A stretch of DNA of 64,000 bases from Haemophilus paracuniculus (GCF_002015115.1 NZ_MUYA01000007.1:62001-126000); one strand, 5' to 3'; shown: positions 8,545 to 17,646, counted from the stretch's first letter. Program-made: numbers and translations. Notes: a model not told the origin generated them from the sequence alone.

Positions 8545-9516
8545 ATGAAAAAATCGTTTTTAGCCCTTGCGGTGCTTGCCGTTTCTTACGTTGCCGTTGC
8601 AAATCAACCTGCTCACCCAACCGCTAACAAGGTTGCTCAATCACAAGCCGAAAAAAATGCGTTAGTGATTCAAACGGATTTTAGCCTTAAAGACGGGGCG
8701 GTTGCGGCGATGAAAGGGGTGGCGTTTGGCGTTGATCGCAGCTTGCCGATGTTTGATTTAACCCACGAAATTCCGCCTTATAACATTTGGGAAGCGGCTT
8801 ACCGTCTCTATCAAACCGCCACTTACTGGCCGCAAGGCACGGTGTTTGTGAGCGTGGTTGATCCTGGGGTGGGTACGGATCGTAAATCGGTCGTGCTAAA
8901 AACCAAAACGGGGCATTATTTTGTCTCGCCAGATAACGGCACATTGGGGCTAGTCGCCGAAAATCTTGGGATTGAAGCGGTGCGTGAAATTGATGAAAAT
9001 ACTAACCGCTTGTCAGGCTCAGAAAAATCTTACACCTTCCACGGTCGTGATGTTTACGCTTACACAGGGGCGAGATTGGCTTCGGGCAACATCAGCTTTG
9101 AACAAGTAGGTAAGGAATTAGATCCAAAAGTGGTGGAAATCGCCTACCAAAAACCTGAACTGCAAGACGGCACGCTTAAAGGCAACATTCCCGTGTTAGA
9201 TATTCAATACGGCAATATCTGGACGAACATCAGCGACAGCTTGCTTGACCAAGCAGGCATCAAAAAAGATAGCGAAGTGTGTGTCGAAATCAGCGAAAAA
9301 ACCGCCGACAACACCAAAGTTTTCTATTCGGGCAGAATGCCATATAAGAGCAGTTTCGGCGATGTGGAAGAGGGCAAACCGTTGATGTACCTCAACAGCC
9401 TACTCAACGTGAGCTTTGCGTTAAATATGGAAAATTTCGCCGAGAAATACAAAATCAAATCAGGGGCAGAGTGGTCTGCCACCGTTAAATCCTGCGAGAA
9501 AAAAGCCGCAGAATAA
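8545..9516 (+). CDS. Secreted SAM hydrolase (SAM hydroxide adenosyltransferase, DUF62 family)
   Basis: 323 residues. The family splits S-adenosylmethionine into adenosine and methionine and is related to bacterial fluorinase/chlorinase. The conserved residues are present: TDFSLKDGAVAAMKG near the start of the domain, the Asp and Arg of VVDPGVGTDRK (about 105-111), SPDNGTLG (about 129) and the His of FHGRD (about 165). Unusually, the protein begins with a Sec signal peptide (MKKSFLALAVLAVSYVAVAN), which predicts a periplasmic enzyme, whereas the family is usually described as cytoplasmic. The gene has its own promoter and a terminator right after it, so it is not tied to neighbours. A nucleoside or nucleotide scavenging role is possible but not shown. 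Confidence 0.88.
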   Translation: MKKSFLALAVLAVSYVAVANQPAHPTANKVAQSQAEKNALVIQTDFSLKDGAVAAMKGVAFGVDRSLPMFDLTHEIPPYNIWEAAYRLYQTATYWPQGTVFVSVVDPGVGTDRKSVVLKTKTGHYFVSPDNGTLGLVAENLGIEAVREIDENTNRLSGSEKSYTFHGRDVYAYTGARLASGNISFEQVGKELDPKVVEIAYQKPELQDGTLKGNIPVLDIQYGNIWTNISDSLLDQAGIKKDSEVCVEISEKTADNTKVFYSGRMPYKSSFGDVEEGKPLMYLNSLLNVSFALNMENFAEKYKIKSGAEWSATVKSCEKKAAE

Positions 9517-9525
9517 TCCACAAAT

Positions 9526-9550
9526 AAGGGGCGAAAGCCCCTTAATTTTT
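9526..9550 (+). terminator. Rho-independent terminator after the SAM hydrolase
   Basis: A 7-bp stem, AAGGGGC/GCCCCTT, closed by a GAAA tetraloop, followed by AATTTTT. Confidence 0.92.
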
Positions 9551-9622
9551 AAGTAAAATACCCGCTTGTATTACCAAAATATCCGAGTAAACTGCAACCA
9601 TCCAAATTTCACTAAAATTACA

Positions 9623-11086
9623 ATGTCCGATAACATTTTTACCGTAACCCAACTTAACTACACCGCTCGCCATTTGTTGGAATCTGGCTTGGGGCAGATT
9701 TGGCTAATGGGGGAAATTTCAAACTTTACCCAGCCCGTGTCGGGGCATTGGTATCTCACCCTCAAAGATGAAAATGCACAGGTGAAATGTGCAATGTTCA
9801 AAATGAAAAATCAGCGGGTTAATTTTCGCCCTCAAAATGGAATGCAAATTTTGGTGAGGGCGAGTGTCAGCCTTTACGAACCGAGGGGTGATTACCAACT
9901 GATTTTGGAAAGTATGCAGCCTGCGGGGGACGGCTTGTTGCAGCAGCAATTCGAGCAGCTCAAACAAAAATTGGCTGCCGAGGGGCTATTTGCCACCGAA
10001 CATAAAAAAGCCATTCCCACGTCGCCGAAACGGGTGGGGGTGATTACTTCGGCAAGCGGTGCGGCGTTGCAAGATATTTTGCACATTCTCAAACGGCGAG
10101 ATCCCAACCTCGAAATCGTGATCTACCCTACCCTTGTGCAAGGCAAAGAGGCGGTGCAGGATATTGTCGCCACCCTTGATTTAGCGAACCAGCGGAATGA
10201 ATGTGATCTGTTGATTTTAGGGCGTGGCGGCGGATCGTTGGAAGATCTTTGGTGCTTTAATGAAGAAAGTGTCGCCCGTGCGATTTTCCGCTCGCAACTG
10301 CCGATCATCAGTGCAGTTGGGCACGAAATTGATTTTACCATTGCGGATTTTGTCGCGGATCTGCGAGCAGCAACCCCTTCGGCGGCGGCGGAATTGGTCA
10401 GCCGAGATCAGCAAGAACGCAAACAGCAATTAAACGCCCTTTATCAACGTTCGCAGCTCGCTTTTGATCGCCTTTGGACGGATAAAATCGCTCAATTTGA
10501 ACAGCTAAAATGGCGACTGAATGTTCAGCACCCTGCTCGCCAGTTGCAACAACAATCCCAACAACTGACGGCAATAAAACAGCGTATTACAAGGGCGGTG
10601 CAACAGCAGCTTGAACGCAAATCGCAAAACCTCAATCAGCTGGCGATTCGAGCTAAAAATCAACATCCACAACGCCAATTAGATCGCCAAAAAGCTCAAT
10701 TAAATCAATGGCAAACTCGCTTAAATCAGCAATTTGAATGGCTCTTGCAGCGGAAAAAACAGCAGTGGCAAAATGTGCAACAACGTTTGGCTCGTAATCC
10801 GCTACCGCATCAACTTGCCACTTACCGCCAACAATATGAACAAGCAAACCAACGGCTAAATTATGCGATAGAAAAAAAATTTCTGACCGATCAGCAAAAA
10901 TTCCGCCAATTATGTGCCAAAATAGAGGGGCTAAGTCCGTTGAAAATTTTGGCACGGGGTTACTCGGTAACTAGCCTTAACGGGCAAATTATTCAGAACG
11001 CTAAACAAGTGGCGGTGGGCGACCAAATCCGCACCCAATTATCAAAGGGCGAAATTATCAGCCAAGTGCTAGAAATTAAAAAATAA
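9623..11086 (+). CDS. xseA: Exodeoxyribonuclease VII large subunit
   Basis: 487 residues starting [20 protein letters not shown]. The OB-fold nucleic-acid-binding domain (about 5-105) is followed by the catalytic domain with [29 protein letters not shown] and [18 protein letters not shown] Gln/Arg-rich coiled-coil stretch follows (about 285-430), then the C-terminal ARGYSVT segment. With XseB it degrades single-stranded DNA in both directions. I chose the ATG at 9623 because it gives the family N-terminus; an ATG at 9566 would add 19 unlike residues. The 3' end is followed after two bases by ycgN, so translation is probably coupled. Confidence 0.96.
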   Translation: MSDNIFTVTQLNYTARHLLESGLGQIWLMGEISNFTQPVSGHWYLTLKDENAQVKCAMFKMKNQRVNFRPQNGMQILVRASVSLYEPRGDYQLILESMQPAGDGLLQQQFEQLKQKLAAEGLFATEHKKAIPTSPKRVGVITSASGAALQDILHILKRRDPNLEIVIYPTLVQGKEAVQDIVATLDLANQRNECDLLILGRGGGSLEDLWCFNEESVARAIFRSQLPIISAVGHEIDFTIADFVADLRAATPSAAAELVSRDQQERKQQLNALYQRSQLAFDRLWTDKIAQFEQLKWRLNVQHPARQLQQQSQQLTAIKQRITRAVQQQLERKSQNLNQLAIRAKNQHPQRQLDRQKAQLNQWQTRLNQQFEWLLQRKKQQWQNVQQRLARNPLPHQLATYRQQYEQANQRLNYAIEKKFLTDQQKFRQLCAKIEGLSPLKILARGYSVTSLNGQIIQNAKQVAVGDQIRTQLSKGEIISQVLEIKK

Positions 11087-11088
11087 GA

Positions 11089-11532
11089 ATGAATAAATTA
11101 ACTGAACGCTTTTGGGAACAAAAAAGCCTACTGGAAATGAACGAAGCCGAATGGGAAGCCCTTTGCGACGGCTGCGGAAAATGCTGTTATCGCAAATATA
11201 TTGAGGGGCGAGGCAAACGGGAACGGCTTTATTACACTTCGGTGGCGTGCAATTTACTGGATTTGAACACAGGCAAATGCAGTAATTATTCAAATCGCTT
11301 TAAATTTGAACAAGATTGCACCAAATTAACCAAAAAGAATTTGCCCGATTTCGGTTGGTTGCCTAAAACTTGTGCTTACCGCTTGCTTTACGAGGGCAAA
11401 CCGCTGTTTGACTGGCATCCGTTAATTTCAAATGATCCTAACTCTGTTCAAAAAGCAAAGATTCAAATTCCAAACGGCATTCACGAAAAAGATGTGATCG
11501 ACTGGTTTGAGTTTGTGATTGATGAAACCTAA
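11089..11532 (+). CDS. ycgN: YcgN-family cysteine-cluster protein (UPF0260)
   Basis: 147 residues. It matches the UPF0260/YcgN family along its length: FWEQKSLLEMNEAEWEALCD, GCGKCC, a Cys in VACNLLDLNTGKC, FEQDCTKLT, LPDFGWLPKTCAYRLL and DWHPL. The conserved cysteines suggest a bound metal or Fe-S cluster; the molecular role is not known. It begins two bases after xseA stops and is followed 24 bases on by the DUF2310 gene, all in the same direction. Confidence 0.92.
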   Translation: MNKLTERFWEQKSLLEMNEAEWEALCDGCGKCCYRKYIEGRGKRERLYYTSVACNLLDLNTGKCSNYSNRFKFEQDCTKLTKKNLPDFGWLPKTCAYRLLYEGKPLFDWHPLISNDPNSVQKAKIQIPNGIHEKDVIDWFEFVIDET

Positions 11533-11556
11533 TTTTAATCGTTAAAAGGGGAAAAT

Positions 11557-12318
11557 ATGTACCAAGCTATTGCACATTTTCGTTATACAGAAATTCGCCA
11601 CGATACCTTTCCGTTAGTGAGCCACGTTGTGGAACAGTGGCGGGATAATGGGCAGATTATCGGACGGGAATTTGGGATTACACGTTCGCCGCAGATGATT
11701 TCTGTGCGTGTCGCGATTCCAGAGCAGGATAGTTTAATGCCTGAATGGAATAGCGAGGGCGTGAATGAGGCTCAAAAGATGGCCCAACAAGCGGGCATTT
11801 TGTTCGATTCTTTTGAGATTGTTGGCTTAGATTATCAAGCCGACACCACGAGTAAAGACGATAAACCGAGTTTTTATATTCTTTACACCACCCATTTGGA
11901 CAGTTGCTCGCCGCTTTATAATGGCGATGATTTCTGTCCTGTGCCACTTTACCGAGTGTTGCAAAATGCCCCAGAGCTTGCCAATCGTGTGATCAAATGG
12001 CAGGAGAACTGGCAGGCGTGCGATCAGTTGCAAATGAACGGCGATGCCTTAGAGCAAGAGGCATTAGCCCAAATTTCCGATTATGACAGCACGTTAAGCC
12101 AGCAGGGGATTGCATTATGCCGTGAAATTGAGGCATTGACGGGGATTCCAACTTACTACTATCTCTACCGCTTAGGCACGGACGAACAAACCGAGCGTGA
12201 GCGGAAATGCCCAGCCACAGGCAAAGATTGGTTGTTGGCAGAGCCGCTTCATCATATTTTCCATTTCAAATGCGATGAGTCTCGTTTGTTATCAAACCTC
12301 AGTTGGGAAATCGCGTGA
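11557..12318 (+). CDS. DUF2310-family Zn-ribbon protein
   Basis: 253 residues with no signal peptide. I recognise it as the DUF2310 family ('Zn-ribbon-containing, possibly nucleic-acid-binding'), common in Pasteurellaceae. Candidate metal ligands are the cysteines in SCSPLYNGDDFCPV (about 113-127) and late ones in RKCPATGKDW and FKCDESRLL. Ribosome site AAAAGGGG precedes the ATG. Its stop overlaps the next gene's GTG start (GTGA), which points to translational coupling. No function is established. Confidence 0.8.
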   Translation: MYQAIAHFRYTEIRHDTFPLVSHVVEQWRDNGQIIGREFGITRSPQMISVRVAIPEQDSLMPEWNSEGVNEAQKMAQQAGILFDSFEIVGLDYQADTTSKDDKPSFYILYTTHLDSCSPLYNGDDFCPVPLYRVLQNAPELANRVIKWQENWQACDQLQMNGDALEQEALAQISDYDSTLSQQGIALCREIEALTGIPTYYYLYRLGTDEQTERERKCPATGKDWLLAEPLHHIFHFKCDESRLLSNLSWEIA

Positions 12319-12926
12319 ATTTGATTAAGAAGATCAGCAACAAACTTTGCAGAATTTGGATTAACCAACGCCTTCGCAAGCGGTTAGATCAGCACCATTT
12401 TTCGGTGGTGTCGAGTAATTGTGTCGGGGCGTTGATGTTGCACGATTTAGGCGAGCAGTTTCGCTCGCCCTTCGTCAATCTTTATCTTACGCCAAAGGAT
12501 TTTATCCGCTATCTGCAAAACATTGAGCATTATCAGCAGGTGGAATTGGTTTTTCCACCGCAGGAAAAGGCTTATCCAGTGGGGCAGTTGGGGGATTTAA
12601 CGGTGCATTTTATGCATTATCATTCGGCACAAGAGGCAAAAGAGAAGTGGCAGGCTCGTGCCAAACGGCTGAATTTGGGTCAGCTTTTTATCATTATGAC
12701 CGACCGAGACGGTTGCACCTTGGACGATTTAAAAGCCTTTGATGCTTTGCCGTTCAAAAATAAGGTGGTTTTTACCCATAAAGCCTACCCTGAAATTCGT
12801 TCGGCATTTTGGATTAAAGGCTTTGAGCATCAGCATCAAGTTGGGGATCTGTTTGAATTTTCGGGTTGGTTCGGCAAAAAATATTACGACCAATTCGACT
12901 ATGTGAAATGGTTCAATCAAGCCTAA
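12315..12926 (+). CDS. DUF1919-family protein, polysaccharide-associated
   Basis: 203 residues from the GTG at 12315, which overlaps the previous stop as GTGA; a TTG at 12303 in the same frame is less likely. The text (SSNCVGALMLHDLGEQFRSP, then FVNLYLTPKDFIRYL, with DRDGCTLDDLKAFDALPFKNK) fits DUF1919, a family often found in capsule or exopolysaccharide clusters and sometimes annotated as acyl- or acetyltransferase-like. There is no signal peptide or membrane segment. Here it is not in a sugar cluster but at the end of an xseA-ycgN-DUF2310 unit. The function is unknown. Confidence 0.75.
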   Translation: MNLIKKISNKLCRIWINQRLRKRLDQHHFSVVSSNCVGALMLHDLGEQFRSPFVNLYLTPKDFIRYLQNIEHYQQVELVFPPQEKAYPVGQLGDLTVHFMHYHSAQEAKEKWQARAKRLNLGQLFIIMTDRDGCTLDDLKAFDALPFKNKVVFTHKAYPEIRSAFWIKGFEHQHQVGDLFEFSGWFGKKYYDQFDYVKWFNQA

Positions 12927-12928
12927 AA

Positions 12929-12970
12929 CAAGCGGGTAGATCCTGAAATTTTTTAGGATCTACCCGTTTG
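12929..12970 (+). terminator. Uptake-signal hairpin after the DUF1919 gene
   Basis: An uptake-signal variant (ACAAGCGGG) opens a 12-bp perfect stem, CGGGTAGATCCT and its complement ending at 12966, followed by TTT. Such inverted uptake-signal pairs often act as terminators in this family. Confidence 0.7.
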
Positions 12971-12978
12971 CCACATAG

Positions 12979-13006
12979 AAAAAGCCAACCGCTTGGGTTG
13001 GCTTTT
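12979..13006. terminator. Bidirectional terminator between DUF1919 gene and raiA
   Basis: An 11-bp perfect stem, AAAAGCCAACC/GGTTGGCTTTT, with a GCTTG loop. It has T runs on both strands and lies between two convergent genes. Confidence 0.88.
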
Positions 13007-13020
13007 GGTGCTTATAGTGC

Positions 13021-13308
13021 TTAGTGAGCTTCTTGTTTTTCTTTCAACTTAATCAATTGCGACTCTAATTTTTTCTCGACCAAATTGATCGCATTGTAAA
13101 GATCTTCGTGATCCGCTTTTGCGAATAAATCGCCTTTTGGCGTGCCGATGCTGGCTTCGACTTCGTAGCTATTCGGCTGTTTATGAATCATAAAATGAGG
13201 GTTAATCAGTTGGGTATGTAGCTTATTGAGTTTCGCCAAACGTTCTTCAATGTGAGAGCGGATAGCAGGGGTAATTTCCATTTGTTTGCTAGAAATATTT
13301 AAAGACAT
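13021..13308 (-). CDS. raiA: Ribosome-associated inhibitor A / hibernation factor (YfiA family)
   Basis: 95 residues starting MSLNISSKQMEITPAIRSHI, with YEVEASIGTPKGDLFAKADH, EDLYNAINLVEKKLESQL. This is the single-domain RaiA/HPF fold that binds the 30S decoding region in stationary phase or cold and keeps ribosomes inactive. I placed the start at 13308 because AAGGA lies the right distance upstream; a TTG two codons earlier is unlikely. The gene is convergent with the DUF1919 gene and divergent from lpxL. Confidence 0.93.
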   Translation of the reverse strand: MSLNISSKQMEITPAIRSHIEERLAKLNKLHTQLINPHFMIHKQPNSYEVEASIGTPKGDLFAKADHEDLYNAINLVEKKLESQLIKLKEKQEAH

Positions 13309-13475
13309 AAGCAATTCCTTCTGGTTGGGTTGAATGAATACGCCCTAAAAATAGAGCGTTGAGGGGAAAATATCAAGTGCCGATCCGCAATAAAAATGCA
13401 AAAATTTGATCTACTTAACACTTTTCCCGTTTTTTTGACTATAATCTCGCCCATTCGTTTTGAAGTTGATGAAAA

Positions 13476-14426
13476 ATGACAGAAAAAAATAAATTTCCCC
13501 CATTTCAAACCGCTTTCCTGCACCCTCGCTTCTGGGCATTGTGGCTGGGATTAGGGGTGTTCAAACTGATTTTATGCCTGCCTTATCCGATTCTCGTTAA
13601 AATTGGCAAAGCCCTCGGCAAACTGTTCGCCAGCCTTAAATTTGGCAAACGGCGGATTGCGATTGCTCGCCGTAATTTGCAACTTTGCTTCCCTGAATAT
13701 CGCGAAAACCAAATCGAACAGATTTTGCGTGAGAATGTGGAATCGGTCGGAATGGCGATTATCGAAACGGGAATGGCGTGGTTTTGGTCGGACGCTCGCA
13801 TTTTGAAGTGGTCGAAAGTCGAGGGGCTGGAACACCTCAAAAATCCACCGCAAGGCACAGGGATTATTTTCGTTGGTGTGCATTTCTTAACCCTTGAACT
13901 GGGGGCGAGGATTGTCGGCATTCATCATCAAGGGATCGGCGTGTATCGCCCGAATGATAATCCGTTGCTGGATTGGATTCAATTTCGTGGGCGAGTGAGA
14001 TCGAATAAGGCGATGTTGGATCGCCGAGATCTACGAGGAATGATTAAGGCGTTGAAAGCAGGCGAAACCATTTGGTACGCCCCTGATCACGATTACGGCA
14101 GAAAAAATAGCGTTTTCGTGCCGTTTTTTGCGGTCGAGCAGGCTTGTACCACCGCAGGCTCGCGAATGTTGCTACGTTCCGCCCCGAATAGCATTGTGGT
14201 GCCGTTTAGCCCAATTCGTAATGCCGACTATTCGGGTTACACCGTTAAAATCAGTCCGCAGGTTGATTTTTCCCAATGTGAAAACGACCTCGACACCGCC
14301 ACCCTAATGAATAAAGTGGTAGAGGGCGAAATTTTGCAGGCGACCAGCCAATATATGTGGCTGCACCGCCGTTTCAAAACTCGCCCGAATGAACAAGATT
14401 GCAGTTTATATGAGGATTTAAAATGA
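13476..14426 (+). CDS. lpxL: Lipid A biosynthesis lauroyl/myristoyl acyltransferase
   Basis: 316 residues. It carries a membrane anchor near residues 20-45 and the HX4(D/E) acyltransferase motif HFLTLE (about 135), then [32 protein letters not shown] and WYAPDHDYG. The text follows E. coli LpxL (HtrB) closely, including [12 protein letters not shown] at the start, so I prefer LpxL to LpxM. It adds a secondary acyl chain to Kdo2-lipid IVA at the inner membrane. Its last bases overlap rdgB as ATGA, so the two are translationally coupled. Confidence 0.93.
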   Translation: MTEKNKFPPFQTAFLHPRFWALWLGLGVFKLILCLPYPILVKIGKALGKLFASLKFGKRRIAIARRNLQLCFPEYRENQIEQILRENVESVGMAIIETGMAWFWSDARILKWSKVEGLEHLKNPPQGTGIIFVGVHFLTLELGARIVGIHHQGIGVYRPNDNPLLDWIQFRGRVRSNKAMLDRRDLRGMIKALKAGETIWYAPDHDYGRKNSVFVPFFAVEQACTTAGSRMLLRSAPNSIVVPFSPIRNADYSGYTVKISPQVDFSQCENDLDTATLMNKVVEGEILQATSQYMWLHRRFKTRPNEQDCSLYEDLK

Positions 14427-15010
14427 AAGTCGTACTCGCAACAGGCAACCAAGGCAAAGTGAAAGAAATGGCAGATGTGCTTGCCGAATTTGGATTTGAA
14501 GTGGTGGCTCAAAGTGAATTTGGGATCGAAAGCCCCGAAGAAACGGGCTTGACCTTTGTTGAAAATGCGTTAATCAAAGCACGCTACGCCGCCCAAATGA
14601 CAGGATTGCCAGCTATCGCTGATGATTCAGGCTTGGCAGTGGACGCTCTTGGCGGCGAACCAGGGTTATATTCCGCTCGCTACGCAGGTGAAAATGCCGA
14701 TGACGCACAAAATCGCCAAAAATTGCTGGCGGAAATGGCGAATGTGGTGGACGAAAACCGTACCGCAAAATTTATCTCTTGCATCGTCTTGCTTCGCCAC
14801 CCAACCGATCCAACCCCAATCATCGCCCTCGGCGAACATCACGGCACGATTTTGCGTGAAGAACGAGGGGAAAACGGCTTTGGCTACGACAGTTTATTCT
14901 TCTCGCCCCAAGTGAATTGCAGTTTTGCCGAGCTTGTAAGCGGTCAGAAAAAGCAAATTTCTCACCGTGCCATTGCGTTGGCGAGCTTGAAAGCCCAGTT
15001 GGCAAAATAG
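14423..15010 (+). CDS. rdgB: dITP/XTP pyrophosphatase (non-canonical purine NTPase)
   Basis: 195 residues: [16 protein letters not shown] at the start, [24 protein letters not shown] in the middle, and [12 protein letters not shown] and SHRAIAL near the end. These are the signature stretches of the Ham1/RdgB family. It hydrolyses dITP, ITP and XTP and so keeps deaminated purines out of DNA. The start overlaps the lpxL stop by four bases. It ends just before a strong bidirectional terminator. Confidence 0.96.
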   Translation: MKVVLATGNQGKVKEMADVLAEFGFEVVAQSEFGIESPEETGLTFVENALIKARYAAQMTGLPAIADDSGLAVDALGGEPGLYSARYAGENADDAQNRQKLLAEMANVVDENRTAKFISCIVLLRHPTDPTPIIALGEHHGTILREERGENGFGYDSLFFSPQVNCSFAELVSGQKKQISHRAIALASLKAQLAK

Positions 15011-15025
15011 GGTAGAGCAGAGCAT

Positions 15026-15056
15026 AAAAAAACGGGATCATCAGATCCCGTTTTTT
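15026..15056. terminator. Bidirectional terminator between rdgB and ushA
   Basis: A palindrome with stem AACGGGATC/GATCCCGTT, loop ATCA and A/T runs on both sides. It serves both convergent genes. Confidence 0.95.
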
Positions 15057-15073
15057 GTTACCGTCAGCGTGGA

Positions 15074-16720
15074 TTATTTGAAGATAATCTCATCTTTCGG
15101 GTCAAATTTTGACGCGTCGATCACTTTATTTTCTTCAAAGAATTTTTTCAGCATTTCCGCATCAATGAAGTTGGTGTTGATGTAGGTTGGGTGTTTTTTC
15201 AACACTGGGTAACCATCGCCACCTGAGGCACAGTAATCTGGCACGGAAATTTTGTAGGTTTTGTTCATATCGAACGGTTTACCGCCGATTTTCACATCAG
15301 AAATTTTCTTCGCCGCACGATCAACGGTCATTGAAATGCCGGCAAATTGTGGATAAGCCCCTGTATTTGGCTCTTTGATCGCCACTTCCGTGAGGTAATC
15401 CAACAACTCTTGACCTTTCATTTCCACGGTGCTGATCATATTACCGAACGGTTGCACCGCAATGATGTTTTTATAAGTAACCGCACCTTCTTCAATCGAA
15501 GTACGGATACCGCCCGAATTCATAATCCCGATGTCCGCCCCCACACGTTGCATTTGTGATTGAGCGATTAAGCGACCAAGGTTGGTTTGGTGGAAACGCA
15601 CGATATCACGGTTGCCTTCCAATTTGCCGCCTTTCACTTCACCCACCACTTGACCGAGCAATTTATCGCCCTCGTCTTGGTATTTTTGTAATTCTGCTTG
15701 AAGGGCTGGGTCAGCTTTGATTTCCTCTTTGTAGAGGCGATATTCGCTCGTGCCGTCTTCTTTCTTGATTTTTTCTTTCAAGTTGATCGGAATTAACTCA
15801 TATTTCACGAGCTTAGTTTCGCCGTTTTTGAATTCGAAATCCGCACGACCGAGGAATTTACCCCATTCGCCCGCTTGCAAAATGTGCGTGCCGTTTTGAT
15901 AGTCTGGGCGGCACTCTTCACCTGGTTTATATTTGGTTTTTAACGCCCCTTTGTCGTCTAAACAGAGGGTTTCGTGGGTGTGTCCGCCTACGATAATATC
16001 GAACGCCCCTTTATCGAGGGTGCGAGCCATCGTTACATCACCTGGTGCATTTGAGCCGTGTTTGCCATCATTGTAGTAGCCCATATGGGTAACGGCGATA
16101 CGCACATCTGGTTTTTCCGTTTCGTTAATTTTCGCAAGGGTTTCTTTGGCGGTTTGGATTGGATTTTTGAACTCTAATCCGCCCGTATATTCAGGGTTGC
16201 CGAGCTTCGCCGTATCTTCGGTGGTTAAACCTACCACCGCCACTTTTAAGCCACTCTTATCAAACATCGCATAAGGGGTAACAAGCGGTTTGTTGGTCGC
16301 TTTATTGATCACGTTTGCCGAAAGTAGTGGGAATTTCGCCCATTTTTCTTGCATTTCAAGCTGTTGCAACGGGTTGTCAAATTCGTGGTTGCCGAGAGCC
16401 ATTGCGTCATAGCCAATCGCATTCATACCTTCGATATCAGGTCTCGCACTTTGGGTGTCAGACTCTGGCACGCCCGTGTTCAAGTCGCCACCGTTTAACA
16501 AAATCACGGAACTGCCTTTTGCTTCGACCTCTTTGCGAATGTTATCCACCACCGCTTTTTGCGCTGCATAGCCATATTCGCCTTTTTCATTCGGCCAGAA
16601 ATGCCCGTGCATATCGTTGGTGTGTAACACCGTGAATTGATAGGTTTTATCTGCCTCGTAAGCCATTGCAGAGGTTGCACCAAGCAACGCCACAGAGAGT
16701 AAAGTTTTTTTAAGTTTCAT
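15074..16720 (-). CDS. ushA: UDP-sugar hydrolase / 5'-nucleotidase, periplasmic
   Basis: 548 residues. A Sec signal peptide (MKLKKTLLSVALLGATSAMA) precedes the mature start YEADKTYQ. The metallophosphoesterase domain (about 25-340) shows HTNDMHGHFW, GGDLNTGVPESD, ALGNHEFDNPL and a late VGGHTHE. The C-terminal substrate domain (about 360-548) has MNSGGIR and SGGDGYPVL. The text tracks E. coli UshA throughout. It degrades UDP-sugars and nucleotides in the periplasm to give nucleosides; relatives in Haemophilus (NadN) use NAD. I chose the ATG at 16720, preceded by GAGGAAC; the in-frame upstream TTG would spoil the signal peptide. A short gap with an uptake-signal hairpin separates it from dgkA. 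Confidence 0.94.
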   Translation of the reverse strand: MKLKKTLLSVALLGATSAMAYEADKTYQFTVLHTNDMHGHFWPNEKGEYGYAAQKAVVDNIRKEVEAKGSSVILLNGGDLNTGVPESDTQSARPDIEGMNAIGYDAMALGNHEFDNPLQQLEMQEKWAKFPLLSANVINKATNKPLVTPYAMFDKSGLKVAVVGLTTEDTAKLGNPEYTGGLEFKNPIQTAKETLAKINETEKPDVRIAVTHMGYYNDGKHGSNAPGDVTMARTLDKGAFDIIVGGHTHETLCLDDKGALKTKYKPGEECRPDYQNGTHILQAGEWGKFLGRADFEFKNGETKLVKYELIPINLKEKIKKEDGTSEYRLYKEEIKADPALQAELQKYQDEGDKLLGQVVGEVKGGKLEGNRDIVRFHQTNLGRLIAQSQMQRVGADIGIMNSGGIRTSIEEGAVTYKNIIAVQPFGNMISTVEMKGQELLDYLTEVAIKEPNTGAYPQFAGISMTVDRAAKKISDVKIGGKPFDMNKTYKISVPDYCASGGDGYPVLKKHPTYINTNFIDAEMLKKFFEENKVIDASKFDPKDEIIFK

Positions 16721-16752
16721 CGGAAGTTCCTCTTTGATTAAGAAAAGGTAAT

Positions 16753-16792
16753 ACAAGCGGTTAGATTTCGCCAAATTTTTGCGATCTAACCG
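16753..16792 (-). terminator. Uptake-signal hairpin at the 3' end of dgkA
   Basis: A core uptake signal, ACAAGCGGT (16753-16761), continues into the stem CGGTTAGAT (16758-16766), which pairs with ATCTAACCG (16784-16792). The dgkA stop codon lies inside the stem. It is a plausible terminator or transcript-end hairpin for dgkA, although the T run is short. Confidence 0.55.
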
Positions 16793-17148
16793 AATAAAAT
16801 AAAGATCCAAGTGATGCCAAACAGCACCATCGCCATAAACACCGCCGCCGAGCCAATATCTTTCGCCCGCCCTGAAAGCTCGTGGTATTCCTCGCCAACG
16901 CGATCCACCACCGCTTCCACCGCACTGTTCAATAATTCCGCAATCAGCACGATCAACACCGAGCCAACCAGCAAAATTTTCTCAATCGCCCCCTCGCCCA
17001 AAGCCAAGCCGAGCGGAATTAAAATAAAAGAAAGCCACACTTCTTGACGAAATGCGGCTTCATAAACATAGGCACTTTTCAGCCCTTTCATTGAGTACCC
17101 AGCGGCACGAATAATCCGCTGAAAATCAGCTTTATTTTCTGGTTTCAT
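16786..17148 (-). CDS. dgkA: Diacylglycerol kinase, membrane
   Basis: 120 residues with three predicted membrane helices and the family motif AELLNSAVEAVVDR followed by AKDIGSAAV. It is the normal length for DgkA, which phosphorylates diacylglycerol to phosphatidic acid in the inner membrane, recycling lipid released by membrane-derived sugar and LPS modification. The ushA gene follows in the same direction after 65 bases, but an uptake-signal hairpin sits between them. Confidence 0.96.
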   Translation of the reverse strand: MKPENKADFQRIIRAAGYSMKGLKSAYVYEAAFRQEVWLSFILIPLGLALGEGAIEKILLVGSVLIVLIAELLNSAVEAVVDRVGEEYHELSGRAKDIGSAAVFMAMVLFGITWIFILFG

Positions 17149-17316
17149 TCTAATGATTAACGTAAAGAAAAAGTGGCGATATTCTACCCGAAAGAAATCG
17201 TTTGCGGAATAGCCCAGCCCACAAGGAAACGGCTAAATGCGTAAAAAATCGCAAAGAAAAGACCGCTTGGGGGAAATCTTTGGGAAAAAACATTACGCCT
17301 TTTTAACTTTCTCACC

Positions 17317-17344
17317 TTGATTTTTTACACAAAAGACTTATAAA
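17317..17344 (+). promoter_or_regulatory. Probable promoter for the small membrane protein gene
   Basis: TTGATT (17317-17322), a 16-base spacer, then TATAAA (17339-17344), 25 bases before the start at 17370. Reasonable sigma-70 match. Confidence 0.5.
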
Positions 17345-17369
17345 TAATTAAAATGTGAGGAGGTAACTT

Positions 17370-17630
17370 ATGCTTATTCTAATGATGCCAGTTTTCGCTT
17401 TATTTTACTGGATGTTCTATTCTGATACTCTGGTAAGAAGAATTATAGGCATATTGTTTTATGCTGATCTTTTCTTCATTGCTTATTCCATCATAGAATA
17501 TGATGGTGAACGATTACTAAGATCCTTTTTATATGCCATTCCTATTACGGTTGTTGTTTATTATGGCATTATTAAATTTTTAGATCTCGGCATTAAATTC
17601 TGTGATTACATTTTAAAAAAGACTTCCTGA
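17370..17630 (+). CDS. Small membrane protein, unknown function
   Basis: 86 residues starting MLILMMPVFALFYWMF. Three hydrophobic segments (about 1-17, 25-42, 50-72) and a basic C-terminus point to an inner-membrane protein. A strong ribosome site, GAGGAGGT, sits seven bases upstream, and a plausible promoter lies in front, so I take it as real. I do not recognise the family. It is more AT-rich than its neighbours, which hints at a recently acquired or fast-evolving gene. It lies alone between dgkA and lysC, both leftward. Confidence 0.65.
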   Translation: MLILMMPVFALFYWMFYSDTLVRRIIGILFYADLFFIAYSIIEYDGERLLRSFLYAIPITVVVYYGIIKFLDLGIKFCDYILKKTS

Positions 17631-17646
17631 TGTGTTTTGATAAATA

